64,000 bases of DNA from Oxyruncus cristatus. Taxonomy: Eukaryota; Chordata; Aves; Passeriformes; Cotingidae. Shown here one piece after another: positions 1 to 13,966 of this stretch. The notes below the pieces were generated by a model, which made no database searches, was not told the DNA's origin, and saw only the letters and a program-made list of their open reading frames with translations. The stretch is taken from contig VXAY01006699.1 of assembly GCA_013399855.1 (NCBI GenBank), positions 327,314 to 391,313 of the forward strand. Direction: 5' to 3'. Within the stretch, counting starts at the first letter, position 1. The number at the start of each line of letters is the position of its first letter. The position numbers and the translations under genes are program-made.

Positions 1-1560
1 ACTCTCACAAATAGGTGTTCTGTGTACAGCAGAGTAAGCTATGAAGGAAGCAGCAATAAGAAAAACTAAACTGACATTGCATGAAGAAGCATTTTCTACC
101 TTTCACTTTATGTACTTTGCAAATATGCAAGGGTAAATTCTTCATTTAATCATCATTATACTGGTAATTCCGGTTTTCATTTATTTCAGGTCTTTTTCCT
201 TTAAAGTTTTAGATCGGAGTTTGCATAAGAGTGGTGACACTGACATTGTTTTCTTTAATATTATAATTTTTCAACCACTGTAATTTGGTTAAAAGAAATG
301 ATTGCCTGAAATGGAATTCGGGACATTATTACAACCCAAAACTTAGGATTTCGAGATCTGTAGAAAAGCAAGTTTATAAAATCTTTGAGAGGTGCTTTCT
401 AAATGCCATTTAATAACCAATAATAATTCTCAGTTTATTTAGTTTTCTGTGAATCATGTTTATTCTTGACATATCCTTAATGAAATCATTATACTAAGAG
501 GAAACTGAATTGCCATGCTCTAAGAATTTTCTGAACTAACTTCTTTCTTACTACAAGAGTGTTGCCAGCTCGTTAGAGGGGAAATGCCAGTGCCTTCAAC
601 TTGTGTCAGGATTGTACTTGTCATTTATGGCCACACACAGATGTGGGAATTGGAATTCTACTTACTTGTTGGTGAACACTGCTCATCTTTACTGCCAAGG
701 CAAGGTAGGATCCTTTCTGACATCTACTTTCACTGATTCTTCCTTACTTTGTAATGGGAAGTCTTTCAGAATTCTTGAAAACATAGTAATTGACTTTTTT
801 TGGGTGCTTTATCATGTTTGAGGCAGAAGCACAGAAAACCTTCCTAGCTCAGATTTCCTTCTTCCGACCAGTATTTGAATTCTCTGATTTCAGACAGTGC
901 TATGTTTCACTTGAAGTTTAGGGTAATATCTATAAAAAACTTGATAAACCAAGTTTATCAGTCCTTGATCTTGGCTTCTACATACAAGTTATTGTGCAGT
1001 AGTATTATAATTCTGTACTGATGATATAACCTGTCTCATACTGTATTTCATTTTTCCTACCAGAGAATGACAGGATGATAGCTTTCCAAATAAGTACCTT
1101 AAATATTTTCAGGATGAGTTGAAATATCTTGCTATATTTTCTGGAAAATAACACAGACACAATGATACTTTTACATCCTGCCTTCCTTATCTGTACAATC
1201 TAAGTTTACATTTAAAAAAAAAAGTATGCTGTACTATACACACAGTGAGAGTGCTTGACACAGTTCAACCTTTTTTGTATGTTTTGCTATTCAGTTAGTT
1301 AAGAGTGGCACTTTAAGTTTCTAATCATGAGTTTCTGAATAAAACAAACATTGAAACGTCATCACTGGTTTGGATTCAAAGCTTTGTATTTTGAACATTT
1401 AGCAAGTTCAAAGATGATGATTATAAATGAAGTTCAGCGTAATTCACCTTGAGTATCAGACCACCATGCACATCTTCAACTCTCTATTTTGAAAGAAAAG
1501 TCCAGACGTCCTGCTAAATATCTTTATCAATGGTCTAGTTGATATTGTGCTGTTCAGTCA
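1..1560. other. Unique AT-rich DNA, no gene seen
   Basis: No open frame here has splice context or a recognisable product. The only local structure noted is a perfect 8-bp inverted repeat with a 3-base loop at 942-960 (TGATAAAC / GTTTATCA). I recognise no repeat family. It is probably intergenic or intronic. Confidence 0.6.
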
Positions 1561-1621
1561 AAGGCTGGACTTGATGATCTGGGAGGTCTTTTCCAACATA
1601 TAATGATTTTATAATTCTAAG
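1561..1621 (+). mobile_element. CR1 3'-end fragment (about 60 bp)
   Basis: The stretch carries the sense-orientation end of avian CR1: a GGACTTGATGATCT segment, then GGTCTTTTCCAACA, then a decayed octamer tail (ATGATTTTATAATTCT). Only the extreme 3' end is left, as expected for this family, which inserts mostly as severely 5'-truncated copies. The degraded octamers suggest an old insertion. Confidence 0.7.
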
Positions 1622-4600
1622 TCCAGAAAGCCTAGATGAATTCTACAGGGTAGCAAACTGCCAAAGTCTAAGAGATACAGAAAAAAAAATTCCAACTCTG
1701 CTGACTGTAAGAACCCAGTTGAGTACCTCAGGGGTTATGTTTTGAGTTTTTTCCTAGGTGTTCAGTGCATAGTTTCCTAAGAGCAGTACAAGGGAATATT
1801 ATTACCTTTCATTCTCTATCAGGTGCTTTCTAGAGTATTTGCACTCTTTAGCTTGAAATAGAACTTAATAGATGACTGATTAAACATATATTCTAAGAGT
1901 TGCACAAATCTTTTTTAGATAGGAAATGCTATGCAATATAGTTACCTTGTGTGTAAATGACACCTGCCCCTATTACAAATTTCTTGTGAACTTTCGATGC
2001 ATTGATCACGTATTGCTAAGAAATAAATGATCCAAACAAACATCTAGCCTTTCTCCAGTCATCCCTTAATGAAGTAATAGCAAGTCAATATTAGGTATTT
2101 TCTAATTTCTTAGATTTCTGCTGGCTGGGTTCCACACTTTGCTAGGACAGTAATGGACTGATACCATTATCTGTCATCAACCTTTAATGCCAGAAATTAC
2201 TGTTTATGGCATGGAATACTAGAAGGGGAAGATGTTCCAATTATTTTTCCATTTTTTAACAGCTAATGGTCTGAGTAAATGAATTCAGGTCAGTTCTCAT
2301 GAAGTGATTTTGTTCAGCAGAAACTACAGTCTTTGGCAGCAGGAAATATTTGGATAGACTAGAGAGAAAAAATGAATGTCCCCTCTACTAAAAACATGGG
2401 ACAAAGGCCAAACTCCCCTTGAGTGGAAATTCCCCAGGTGCTTGGGATTTTATCCTAGTACAAAACTTGTATTTTTTGGCTTACTAAGCCTAACTAGGTT
2501 CCAGGCATCACCTCTAATTTAGCGTGTATTACCAAGGTTGGAAAGAGAGTTTGACTTCACAGTGCAGCTATCTCTGGCTGAAAAAAAATCTATCATCCCT
2601 CAGTTCTCAAGTGTTTTTGTTTGTTTGTTTGGGGTTTTTTTTTGAAAAATATTAAAAATACAAAACCTTTTCACAGCTTCAATACTACAGGTATTTCGGT
2701 GGTCAGTCCTTCAGATATCTGTGATAGATTTTCTACAGCATTTTTTACACAGTTATTACCTATTTAGCATACCAGTACAAACACTAAAAACTGTTTCTGT
2801 GGAAAGTACTGCCTTGGAGATCAATATAAAACAGGTTTGTTTATTTGTTTTTGTGAGAGGGAGTTTGTACATGTTTCCTTTCAGCCGTTAGGGACTACTT
2901 TGGAATTTCTCTGCAGTAGTTCGGGCTCATCTTCTGAACCCTCAACCTATTCTTGAGCCAGCATCCCGTATCCCACAGCCCTTTTGTGTCAGTCCCCAAA
3001 GTTTCCTTTCATTCCAACAGTTTCTCTTCTTAGTCCTCTTCTTGAAGTACATGAATCCAGCCTTAAACATGGGAACCAGCAGTTCTCTACGGGGAAATGA
3101 TTCTGTTCCTCTTCCTGTCCCCTGCAGGAAGAAGAAACATCTCCCCAGCATTTCAGCCACTCTCTTCTCCTAAGGCATTTTCACATGAAAGACAGGCATT
3201 TATTCTGACTACTTCAGAGACTCCTCTGTCCCCAAGGAACATAACACTAGCCATGTTGGCTGATAGCTGACTCTGGGTGCTCTGAGACACTAGGTGGCCT
3301 CACAAAAAAACAGCTGCAGTTCAAAGGCTGTTTGCATGCAGCTATACCATATACAACTTTCACAATTCGTGTCAAGCTGCAACATAATCCTGGACACTTC
3401 CCAGGTCTTCTCTAGTGAAAACAAATTTAAAGAAATGCTTTCCCCTTTTTTATCCAAAACAACATGCCCTTCTGTTTCAAATTCAGCTTGCAGAATGATT
3501 GTCAATGCACTTGGTATGTCTGAGTTGGGACTTTGGCTTTCTGATACTTCCCCCGGTAGTTCAACATGAATATAGAGAAAGCTTATTCTCCAAGGGCTTG
3601 CAAAATAAGACAATATAATATTTGACAATACAATATCACAGCACTTAGAATCGTTGGACTATCTTTTGAATCTCATAGGGGTTCAAGTTTCATTCCCGTT
3701 TACATGCTACAGCCCTCATACCTATCACTGTATTTTCTTATAAATTTCTCTGAAGCTCTATATTTTCAAGAGATTCAGCTTTTACCTTTCAACACATAAG
3801 GCTCCCTTCTTCCTTTCTTTTAAACAACACTTGCAATGACGATTGAATATACTATGACTTTTTAAAATATTTTTTCTTTACTCTTCAGTAAGACAAGTAC
3901 TGTGTTTCCTTTTTTCCTGACAATGAGACTGATTATTTTTGTTTTTTTCTTGGGTCATTAAAAATGTGATTATGAAATATACTATGTGGAAAACAATAAA
4001 TACAAGAGTAATATTCAGTTGAAAAACCCCAGACTTAACCCCAGGCTATTCAGTGTACATTGGCTGTGTTGTGAGTAGAAGCACAAAAGACATGCTTTGG
4101 TGCATAACATATCACCTCTTTCCTTCCTAATGTGCTCTACAGTTCTGGTGTTGGCAGAAAGAGAATATGTAGCCTTTGATGCTGCTGAGCCAGCTGGCTG
4201 CCTGGGTTTTCCATCTTTTTTCTCATGATGTTTGTATTAGGCCTGTGTTGCAGGACCAAAGAGAGTTTTAAATACCCTTGCCTGCTCAAGTTTTATTAGA
4301 TTTATCATACAACATTTACATCTGGAGTTGAAATCTGAAGTGGTTCTTACACAGCCAAAATATTGAACTTTCAAAACAGATTGCAAATACATACTCAAGA
4401 AGTAATGTGGTGATATACTTCAAGAAATATTATTCTGAACAGAGGATAGAACATGTGATCAAAAGTAATTTTTCAAATGTTAAATACCAAATTGCTGTAA
4501 TTTCTAAATTGAAACATCCCAAAGCCACATTTCATGTTACAATGTGACAGTTATTCCTTGCGCCTAAGTGCAAAGATCTTCACTTCAAATTAAATAATAA

Positions 4601-6367
4601 TTAAAAAAAAAAAAAAAAAGAAAGGATGAGGAGAGAGAAAAGCAACAAAGACAAAAAGTTTATATTTTCTAGATTAATCAGAAACTGAGTTTCCATATGA
4701 GCTGAATGCTTCTTTCATGAGGATGTGAAGGTAAAGTATATTAAGAGTATCAAGTTACACTACACACTCTTGAAAATATAGATTGACCAGGAATGCTAAG
4801 ACAGCCATTTTGCCTCAGGACAGCCAAGTTCTTCTATATAATACCACTAAAGGCATCATTTAAAGTACATTTTGAAAGGGAACCGGGATACTGCTAAAAG
4901 GTGTTGTATACTGAGCAAATCACCATGTTAGTTATGGTACCTATTAAAATAGCCAGCCTTAATTCCTTACTAGTTACTGCAAAAGTAACGAGTTATTTTT
5001 AGAATGGAGATTGCAAGTTCTTCTGCTCAGCCACACAAGGACTAAAGCAAGCCAGGTACTTGCCTCCATTTAGTTTTATTCCATTGTTCAGAGAAAACAC
5101 TGGGTTACCATTTGAGCTTGACATCTTGTGGAGACCATACAGTAGAAGACTGCTCCAAGACCATTTGTTCTTAATGAAAGTAATTTGTTACTAGCTAAAG
5201 CAAAATGTTCTTTGTCTTTCTGCCAAAAACGCCTTGTCTATCGTCTGTGTTTGCTGAGCTCACACACCATAATGGAAACACTATGAGATATGCTTAAAAC
5301 AACAGCATTACAAGCAGGACACACTTCATTGTTCTGAAACAATAGGCATGAGTGTGTTCTTTGTCACACTTTTATCTACCATAGAAGCCCATTGACACGG
5401 TGGAGATTCAGCATTTCTTAATTGCCTTTTTAATTTAGTCCACTCTTTTCCCCAGGGCTGATGCACTGATTCTCCTCATTCCTCCTTCATCCCCCTCTCA
5501 ATAGACCTGCTTTATGAGATACATTTTAAAACATCTGGGTTTTTTTATTATGTTCACATGTTTTTACATAACTGTATTTCTTTCTTTTATGAATTTAATA
5601 ATCTCTTTGAGGCAAGTGTTAAGAATACTTAAGGGAAACATAGATGTCCTGGGAGTAGATGGTTTATAAAAGAAGGCAGGACTGAAATGTAAGGAAAAAA
5701 ATAATTAATAAATAACTTAGGGAAAAAAGGGTAGTTGGGGCAAGAAAAATACAGATAGCAAAATGGTTCTCAGTTAATTACATTGCCACAGGCAGCCTTA
5801 GGAGAGGAAATTCACATAATTTCATATACATGGACTTTGTCTGTACAGAGACAGCACTTTGTGATGGCAGCCTAGAAAAGAACAGGATTTGGGGACATAT
5901 GAATATTTGGACATCAGATGAACTGTCTAACATAGCCTTCATTTCCTTTACTATGTAAGTTTTTGAGTGCTCTAACATAATTCCTTAAAAGTATAGGAAC
6001 ACTTTTCAGAAATCATTAAGTACCCATAGGACACATGAAACAGTGTACATGAGGGAGTTAGCTGGGTAGAATTAAAAGTATACTTCACACTGCTGTCTTT
6101 CCATTCAAAAGAAGAAAAATAAAAGATGAAAAAAAGTCATCATCTGTTGTGGAAAAGGAATTGCACAAGAATATGAAATATTCATGACTCTAATCCTTTG
6201 AACAAGTGCGGTTAAACCAGTGAGTATACAGATAAACCACAAAATGTTATATGTTACTGAGGGATTAAAACATAAATGAAGGTATGGTGCAGTATGCATC
6301 AGCTGTATTAAAAATCGTAGTTTGTGTTGCAGTAGAGTATCCTTTTTCTCTGCTTACAATATGCTTG
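1622..6367. other. Unique AT-rich DNA with simple tracts
   Basis: No supported gene. It contains a (TTTG)n tract at 2613-2643 and a 17-base A run at 4603-4619. Both strands are open for about 90-110 codons around 3290-3628, but neither translation shows a domain, signal peptide or family motif, and I treat them as chance. Confidence 0.55.
4603..4619. repeat. Poly(A) run, 17 bases
   Basis: An uninterrupted A run followed by a purine-rich GAAAGGATGAGGAGAG segment. No AATAAA signal or target-site duplication was found around it, so it is not called as the tail of a processed pseudogene. Confidence 0.85.
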
Positions 6368-7325
6368 AGTCATAGAATCAAAAAATCACAGAATTATAGA
6401 ATCATAGAATCATTTAGGTTGGAAAAGACTTCCAAGATCATAGAGTCCAAACTTTGACTACCTTGTCAACTAGGCCAAGGCACTGAATGCCATATCCAGT
6501 CATTTCTTGAACACCCTGGGCAGTTCACTCCAATCCTTGGCATTCCTTTCCATGAAGAAATTCTTCCTGATGTCCAACCTGAACCTTTCCTGGTACAACT
6601 TGAGGCTTTGTCCTCTTGTCCTGTCACTAGTTGCCCGGGAGAAGAGGCTGACCCCTACCTTGGTGCAACTTCCTTTCAGGTAGCTGTAGAGAGTGGCAAC
6701 ATTTCCCCTGAGGCTCCTCTTTTCCAGGCTAAACAACCCCAGTTCTCTCAGCCTCTCCTCATAGGCCTTACTCCCTAGACTGTTGAGCAGCTTCATTGCC
6801 TTTCTCTGGACATGCTTGAGCATCTCAACGTTTTTCTTGTATTGAGGGGCCCAGAACTGAACATAAATTTAGAGGTGCAGCCTCACCTGTACAGGGGGAC
6901 AATCACTTCCCCAGTCCTACTGGCCATGACATTTCTTATACCAGCCTGGATGTCAGTGGCCTTGGCAACCTGGGCACACTGCTGGCTCGTGTTCAGCCAG
7001 CTGTCAACCACCACCGCCAGGTCTTTTTCCACTGAGACACTTTCCATTTACTCTTCCTCCAGCCTGTAGCATTGCACGAGACCATCGTGACTGAAGTGTA
7101 GGAGCCAGCACTTGTTCTTGTTGAGCCTCATATGACCCATACATCCAGTCTGTCCAGGTCTCTCTTCAGAGCCTTTCTACCCCCTCATCAGATCAACACT
7201 TCTGTACAACTGACCGCTGTCTTTGAACTTACTGAGGGTGCAAGCAATCCCCTCATCCAGATCATCAATAAAGATACTAAACAGAACTGGCCCCAATGCT
7301 GAACCTTGGGGAAAGCCACTGAGTC
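6368..7325 (-). mobile_element. CR1 retrotransposon copy, about 0.96 kb, 5'-truncated
   Basis: This is the longest CR1 in the window, lying antisense. Its 3' end is at the low coordinate, where three to four copies of the AGAATCATAGAATCA-type tail lead into TTTAGGTTGGAAAAGACTTCCAAGATCATAG-like sequence. The body then follows the usual CR1 order in reverse: the GGCAGTTCACTCCAATCC block, the GAACCTTTCCTGGTACAAC block, GGGCCCAGAACTGAACA, GTACAGGGGGACAATCACTTC, GGGCACACTGCTGGCTC, and finally AACAGAACTGGCCCCAA. Unrelated DNA follows near 7325. Indels and stops show it is inactive. CR1 is a reverse-transcriptase LINE; this fragment retains only the C-terminal part of ORF2 and the short 3' UTR. Confidence 0.95.
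6500..6823 (-). pseudogene. CR1 ORF2 C-terminal remnant
   Basis: A 107-codon open frame inside the 6368-7325 CR1. The translation shows the C-terminal features of CR1 ORF2 proteins, including [15 protein letters not shown] at roughly residues 22-36 and the block [18 protein letters not shown] near the end. In an intact element this is the tail of the endonuclease/reverse-transcriptase polyprotein. Both catalytic domains are absent because of 5' truncation, so this cannot be functional. The frame breaks upstream by frameshift or stop. The ATG is internal and not a real start. Confidence 0.9.
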
Positions 7326-8652
7326 ATATTTATGAGGAGTTGAAGGAAATCATCTAGATGGTGCCAAATGAGCAATACTAGCAATGTAAATATCTCATTA
7401 GAAGAATCCTGTGTATCACTGTTATTCTTTCCTTCTACGAAACCTCACAATGTTCAACATGTCTTTCAAGTTACGTTGTTTAGAAATTTATGTCTGGGTT
7501 AGTTATGATTTTTAAATATCCATACTATATGGAGTGAAACATAAAATTATCTGTTAAATTACATTTTTAGGTATCATGAATTATGATGTTCATAACTGAA
7601 CATGGAGAAGAGCCTCTATTCTCCCTTCCTATTCTACACCATGTACCACATCTGATTACTCATCTCTCCTTCTTCTTCTTCAGCAGTCGTTTCCACAAAT
7701 ATCTACACAATCATCTTTCATTTCCCTGGCCCTAGCTGGCAACCTGTCTAGAGAGTAAAAATCATCAAGGCACTACTGGACTGCAGGTCAGGTGTCTTTT
7801 GAATGGTCCTCACAACTTTAGATGAATATATCGTAACTAAGGAAGGAATAGAACATTATGAGTGGAGATATAAACGCCTTTCACACACACACAAAAAAAG
7901 GTGGTAAATCTTCAGTTCAGGAAAGAGGCACTTGAGGATGAACATGAGGAAGTTAATGAAATCTTTTGCAGCATGGAGAAAGAGATTATAAATACATTGG
8001 GGAAACTGGCTGCTCTGGGATGCTGTGAGGGCCAAAGGGATAATTAGTTTTGGAAGGAGATTTCAGAACTACATGGAAGATATTTGTATATAATTTACAT
8101 CACTATATATACTGGTGGCTATTAAACAGCATGATAAAGATATAAGGGTGATAAAATGCTGATTTCTGGAAACTGGTAAGGGGTACCAGCAGTGAGATTG
8201 TTCTTTTGTTGCCTGCATCATTATACTGTTTTCTGAGACAATGTTATGCCCGGTCAAGTCAGAAGGTTAAGTGTACCTTTGGCCTAAACCAGTCTGGTCA
8301 TTCTTGTACTGTTGCAAATTATGTAGCTTTTTTTCTCCACAGAGCCCCCATTTATGTCTTAATATCTGTGCCAGACCATGCTCATCTCCTTTCCAGACTA
8401 GTTTGTTCAGTCATTAATTCCCACAGCCTTTCTCATTGGACCTTTTAGGAATCCTGCTTTCACTGATTTTTCTTTTTTTTTTCCCTGCTCCCCCCTCATC
8501 CATTCTAAAGTTATTTAATTTCTGCTAGCGAAAATAATATCAGCATTTTAAAAATATGTGACCTGTGTTATGTAAACACATGAATATCGTCCTGTTTGTG
8601 GTCCCCTGAGGCCTGGCCTGCTTGTTTCTTTTGTCATTTTTGGGATTTGGGG

Positions 8653-8690
8653 TTTTTTGTTTGTTTTTGTTTGTTTGTTTGTCTGTTTTT
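8653..8690. repeat. (GTTT)n simple repeat
   Basis: Short imperfect tetranucleotide tract of GTTT/GTTTT units. Similar T/G or A/C tracts recur across the window. Confidence 0.85.
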
Positions 8691-11273
8691 ATACTTTAGT
8701 CCATAGTAAGAAGAACTGCAATTTTTGCAGCCTTGTAAAAAAAGACACTATTTTTAAATGTGGGTGTTTCAATCTTTACAAGAGAATAACTATGTTGTTA
8801 AAGGTTTACATCTGTCCTGGCTATCCTCACAAACAAAAAACATTGTTTTAACTGTATGATACTATCTGTAAGGTATTAAAATAAAAATAGAGACGGGAAG
8901 GACTATTGACTTTCAGATTTTTTTTTTTCTTTTTTATTTGCAGTACCGTATTTGTTTAGTCCAGGCAGAAATGTGAGTACTTATGCAAAGGTTTCCTGTG
9001 GTTTCAAAAGTGGAATTCAATATACTCTAATGCACATCTCTATTGGAGCTTCTGTCATAATAAGGTTGATTCACTTATTCAAACCACCCTTATTCCCAAC
9101 TGTACCTTCACAAGAAATAGACCCTAATCTCTGTCAGTTCCCTCAGGACTTAGAAAGCTGAAGCAATACAAAAGTGTGTATAAGTTTTAGATAATGTAGT
9201 CACATTTTTCTAATCATACTTCTAATTTCACTAGCTTGTTACACAAAAGCGCTGATTGGGGAACAAGATCATAAAAGCCTAAGAGATAATACTGAATCAC
9301 TCACACACCAGAATGTAATAATTGTAGAGTTGCTTAAAGATCTGCCATAAAAATACAATGAATCCCCAAAGCTGCAATTGCAGGGTATTTTTAAAGAGGA
9401 ACAAATAATGCCCAAGGGTGTGGCATGGGGAAACTGGTACAAAAACAATGATTTCTACAATAATTAAAATTTTAATCAAACCATCGATTCCCTTCCCCAT
9501 CCTCCAATACACACATTTCTGTTCAAACAGAGAAAGGACCACTTTTCAGGAAGCAGCTTACAAACACATTCTCACACACATTTCAATTAAAAAACCCCGA
9601 GAGTACTGTAGCTGAAAAACAGATGCCTTTTATTGAAGGCAATACCTTTGTAGTTCTTCTTTTTACATGTGTCATAAAAGAATTTGAGTCATTTTGAAAT
9701 TTAGAAAAATCAGTGCATTTCTGATTTCTGAAGACTGTCTAAAAGATAGAACAAAATGCCATCTTTGATAGTTCTGTATGTATTTTTTCACAGCAGCACA
9801 GAAGGGCACTTTTACATATTGAGAAGGGGGTTGGAGACTGCTTTTGTGTCTCATGTTCAGCATAAGACTGTAAAATACTTACCAGCTCTCGATTTTCCTC
9901 ACTTTCTGAGGATGCGGATGTGCGATGAGGCATGTACTAAAGGATGTGATGGAGCTAGCATGCCAAATTATAGAACAATAAGGATGTACAGAACTGTGGC
10001 ATCTGGAGGATGTCCCTTGGGTCCCTTCTAGTATGAAACCCCTGAAGAAGTTGCAGGGCTCAAGAGCAGTTGAAAGCAATGAACATTCCCCTCTTCCACC
10101 AAAACTCCCATTCCAGGCACAGCCAATCACCAGATTAGGGGATTTAATGTCATTTGTACATGCTATAGAGATATAGCCACTTCAGCACTGTACCAAAAAG
10201 ATGCAAGCAGGATGCTGAGTCTGTGAGAGTCTGAGGCAAGACCATTTGCATGAGGGCAAGAAGCTTGTGTTGAGTGCACAGGTTCATGGAGGTCCTTCCT
10301 CAGAACCAGATTCCTGAGCCCAAGCTCTCACAGCAGCAGGATAGGATTAGAGTGGCATCAGTCTCTTGCTTCAAAAAGAAAAATTCTTCTGCTCTTCCAT
10401 GTAGCAAAGCAAAGCCTGAAAATACAACCTGAGCGTGTCTGCCTGGAGCTGCTGATACCATTAGTGTAATTATTAAAAGTCTCAGAGCCTGGGCAGATTA
10501 CTTACAGCAGTGGAAGGTGTTATCACTTAGGACAGACTTGTAGCAGTTCAGCCTGACGGGCACAGGTGGGAAGTTCGAGGTTAAAGCAGAAACTCCAGTA
10601 ATGCCTTTTTCTGAGGCTGGTACATTTCCAACAACTAAATCTTCTGCGACTTATCTGCCAAAACTTGTAACTGTTTCGATTAATCAGTGCAACTACATCA
10701 GAGAGACTGTGGCTGGATTATAAACCTTCTTAAAACTCATGGTATAAAATCAAGCTTTTGTAGGAGGTAGGTAGACTGCATGAGGAGTTCTGAGGAGGTC
10801 TCACACTTCCGATCTGTCCCCTCTGATGTGGGGCAATAGACCCCAGGAAAGAGGAAAAATCAAATAACTGGAGGCAGAAACATAAGGTGCTATATACATA
10901 TCTTTACAGTATCCATCTACAAGTTAAATATCCCTTTTATAAAAACTCAGGCCATTACTTCTATGTCTAGTGGATAAAGGAATTATTTATTTCCATCTTT
11001 TTATATAAAACCAACTGTTGTGTTCAGTTTCTCTGGACAAATGAGAACATTTTCCCCACCTCTGAAATGTTTGCCTGGGCTCTGTAGTTAGCTGCCACTC
11101 TACAAATGGCAACCAAACAAATCATACAGTCATGAGATGTACATGTCATGGCCTCTTTTGTCCTACTACAGTCACAACATGACTGAATATTTGCCTATAA
11201 AAGTACTCCATGTACTCCCCGATGTATACAAAACTCACTATTGTGAACCAAATAATGAAATAACGTGTGAAGT

Positions 11274-11345
11274 TTTGGGGGGTGTTTTTGTTTTTGTTTT
11301 TGTTTTTTTTGTTATTTTTGGTTTGTTTGGTTGTTGGGGTTTTTT
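11274..11345. repeat. T/G-rich low-complexity tract
   Basis: About 70 bases made almost only of T and G, containing GTTTTT units and GG pairs. It forces long open frames in both directions, which explains the overlapping opposite-strand frames of 76 and 97 codons here. Confidence 0.85.
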
Positions 11346-13378
11346 CCAAATAAAACCTTTTCCCTAAATCACAGTGCTTAAAGGCAGATCTACTGGTAAG
11401 TTTGGAGTCTTTTCCTTGAATGAGTATTTGCTGTTCCAAAAGGAGATGGACTTCCCAGACATTTTGCTACAGTCTGGCAAGTTAAAAGACATATGTTTTA
11501 AAATCAAAGTAGAGACTCACATATAATTATTAGACTGTAGGAGCTGGTTTAAAAAATAGATGACAAATACCCCAATTCTTTAGATAGAATTGCAGGAGGT
11601 GACCAACCTTGAAACTCAATTCACGGTTTGTAATTGCCTTGGCAAGGCACAAAATAGTAAGAATGTACATTTCCTTGTACCATATGGGAATGCCTTGAAT
11701 TCTTGATTTTCCTGCATCTACACAAGCAGCACACTGCATGGAATTGTTAGGTGAAGTTCCTTTGAAAAGGGAAAAAGAAACCCTTTCAATGTGCTTTTGT
11801 TTCCTCATATGGCCTTTATAACCTACTTGTAAATCACAAATGTCATAAAATCAAAATCTTCACAGATAAAGCGCTGGCCTGCCTCTTTCATAGTGCAGTA
11901 AAAGAACTAATCAGTAATTTTAGTGTGTGCCTTCATTACACCACGTGTATGGATCTCTCCTAGGTAGCAGCTAGACTAATTGCCGTACAGTTTTCAGACA
12001 ATTGATTTACATTATCTTCTGTATACAATGTAGAGGAAACAAACAGATTGCATCTATACAGATAGGATAAAGGTTATTATTTCTGTAGCTTCAACAAGGT
12101 TTGAAAAATGTATGATGCCTCTCACAGTATTTAGTACTCTGTAAATAATAACTAATGCTTAAAATTTTCAAGAATAAAGGCTACCATAAAAATTCATATT
12201 TGTTTAAAAGCGTAATAAATCAAACAAACTCATCTGAAAAATCCAGATGCTATTCCTAAAATGCACAGTTTCCCTCAATGTAATTAAATCATAGAAGACC
12301 TATGAGGAGGAATGGCTGCTGTTTGTCCTATTGTGAACAGGAGGAAGAGGTTCTCTAAGACATGTTGAGTAATACTGATACATAATAAAACGCAAAAAAA
12401 TAAATAAAAGTGCTATTGGTTTCAAGGTGGCTTAACACTTACCATAAGACATGCAAAAATAGTCCACCTACATAATTCTAGGGTGTTGCAAAAACAGCGA
12501 GAATTCAACAGTAAAGAAAAAATTGAAGTGCCGATGTTTTAGACTTCTCACCGGTCTAAGACAATATGTATTTGAACTTATGACAAGTCAAGTGATGAAG
12601 AAAATGAAAATTTAGAGTATTGCTGTCATCATTGTAATTCACATTGCAAATGGATATTATGACTGCCATTAAAACCTACCAAGTCCAATCAAGTCCTAGA
12701 TTTTGGGCAGGGAATGAGTAATGTAGCCCTGTGTAGACTGACTCTAGTGAGTTCCCAAAGAAGGCAGTGTTACTTGTTGCTGACTGTCACAGCTTTACCA
12801 AAAGTCCAGTATTTCTGCTCTTGTTCTGCAGAGGTGTGTGTACATTGTGCACAGAGTAGTACAGAGGTGTATGACACAGTGCCTATGCCTACCTATGCTT
12901 GGCTTTTTTTAACATGGAGGTGGTCTCAGAGTCTACTAGACAATGGAAGACTTATTTTCTACTATGCTGGCCGTGTTTCTGCAACCTGCAGCCTGTTTTC
13001 ATGACTCTAGGAAAACCATGTAACAGATTCTGATATTTTATTGGATAAGGCCTGTTTACATTTACATATTTGCTTTCTCAGAACATGCCTAAAGAAAGAC
13101 AAAATCATGGAGATTTCCCTAACAATTTATAATTTCTCATTGAGGCAGTCACCTGTTGGAAAGGCTAAAGAAGAACCAGTACATGGACTGGCTCTATTCT
13201 CAAATTCCAGTTTCTTTAGATCTAGATGAACTGTCCCAATGGCTGGGTCACTGAAATTTATAGATTTGCAACCACACACATAGATTTTCTATTGTGAAGC
13301 AAAGGGGGATTTTTAAACTTTTTTTCTGACCAATCTAACAGAAATAGATGTTCAAGCTATGTATGTACAATAATATTT

Positions 13379-13939
13379 TCATGGAATTTTCACTTTTCTA
13401 GTGTTAGTTTTTTTAGGGCTTTTTTGGCTGGACTTAGACCACATGAATTTTCTACAGACTGAACATCTACAGTAAAGTAATGATGTCTTCCTAGTCCAGA
13501 ACAATTCCTTGCTTCCCCAAAGAGCATAAAGATTTGGAATAAACTGTTGGAGAATGGAGTTCCTATCGTGCTGCTGGTGAGCAGACAGGAGTTCAAGGAA
13601 ACTCCCCTTGCTAATGGAGAAAGTACTGCAAAAAGAAGACAACTTATCTAATTTTATCCCATAGCTTCTAATCTCCCTTTCACTGGAATATTGGTTTGGA
13701 TAAGGAAAACAGCAGAACTTAAAACCAAAGTCTGTTTCTCTAAAGAGGCTACTATGCAGAATTTTCATCAACTGCGCTGATGACCTGACCCTAAGAATCT
13801 GTTTGCACACCTCCAGGCTCACAGGGTGCAGTGAACTGCTCAGCTGAAGGAGTCTTGCTGTTTCATACCAAAAGGTGATGGACGTACCCAGGACTACACA
13901 TCCCTTTCTGAAGCACGGCCTGGCATTGCTGATTCTCAT
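13379..13939 (-). other. Longest open frame, 186 codons, unrecognised
   Basis: An uninterrupted minus-strand frame beginning with ATG at about 13939. I recognise no domain, signal peptide or transmembrane segment; the product would be basic and serine-rich, ending in a lysine-rich tail. It is not CR1 or a recognisable retroviral gene. At this base composition a single 560-bp frame in 64 kb over six frames is unusual but not impossible by chance. No promoter, polyadenylation or splice evidence supports it as a gene. It could be a chance frame, a long non-coding exon or a decayed retrogene. Confidence 0.15.
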
Positions 13940-13966
13940 TTGTGACTATGCTTTCCTATAGATAGT

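Larger units (their letters stand above)
7326..13378. other. Unique AT-rich DNA with TG-rich tracts
   Basis: No supported gene in about 6 kb. Simple tracts are at 8653-8690 ((GTTT)n), 8918-8936 (T-rich) and 11274-11345 (T/G-rich). Several 60-95 codon frames occur on both strands; none shows a family motif or convincing paired splice sites. Confidence 0.5.

Noticed and set aside
3290..3628. Opposite-strand frames of 112 and 91 codons over the same DNA
   Set aside because: Neither translation shows a domain, and complementary open frames arise by chance when stops are locally scarce.
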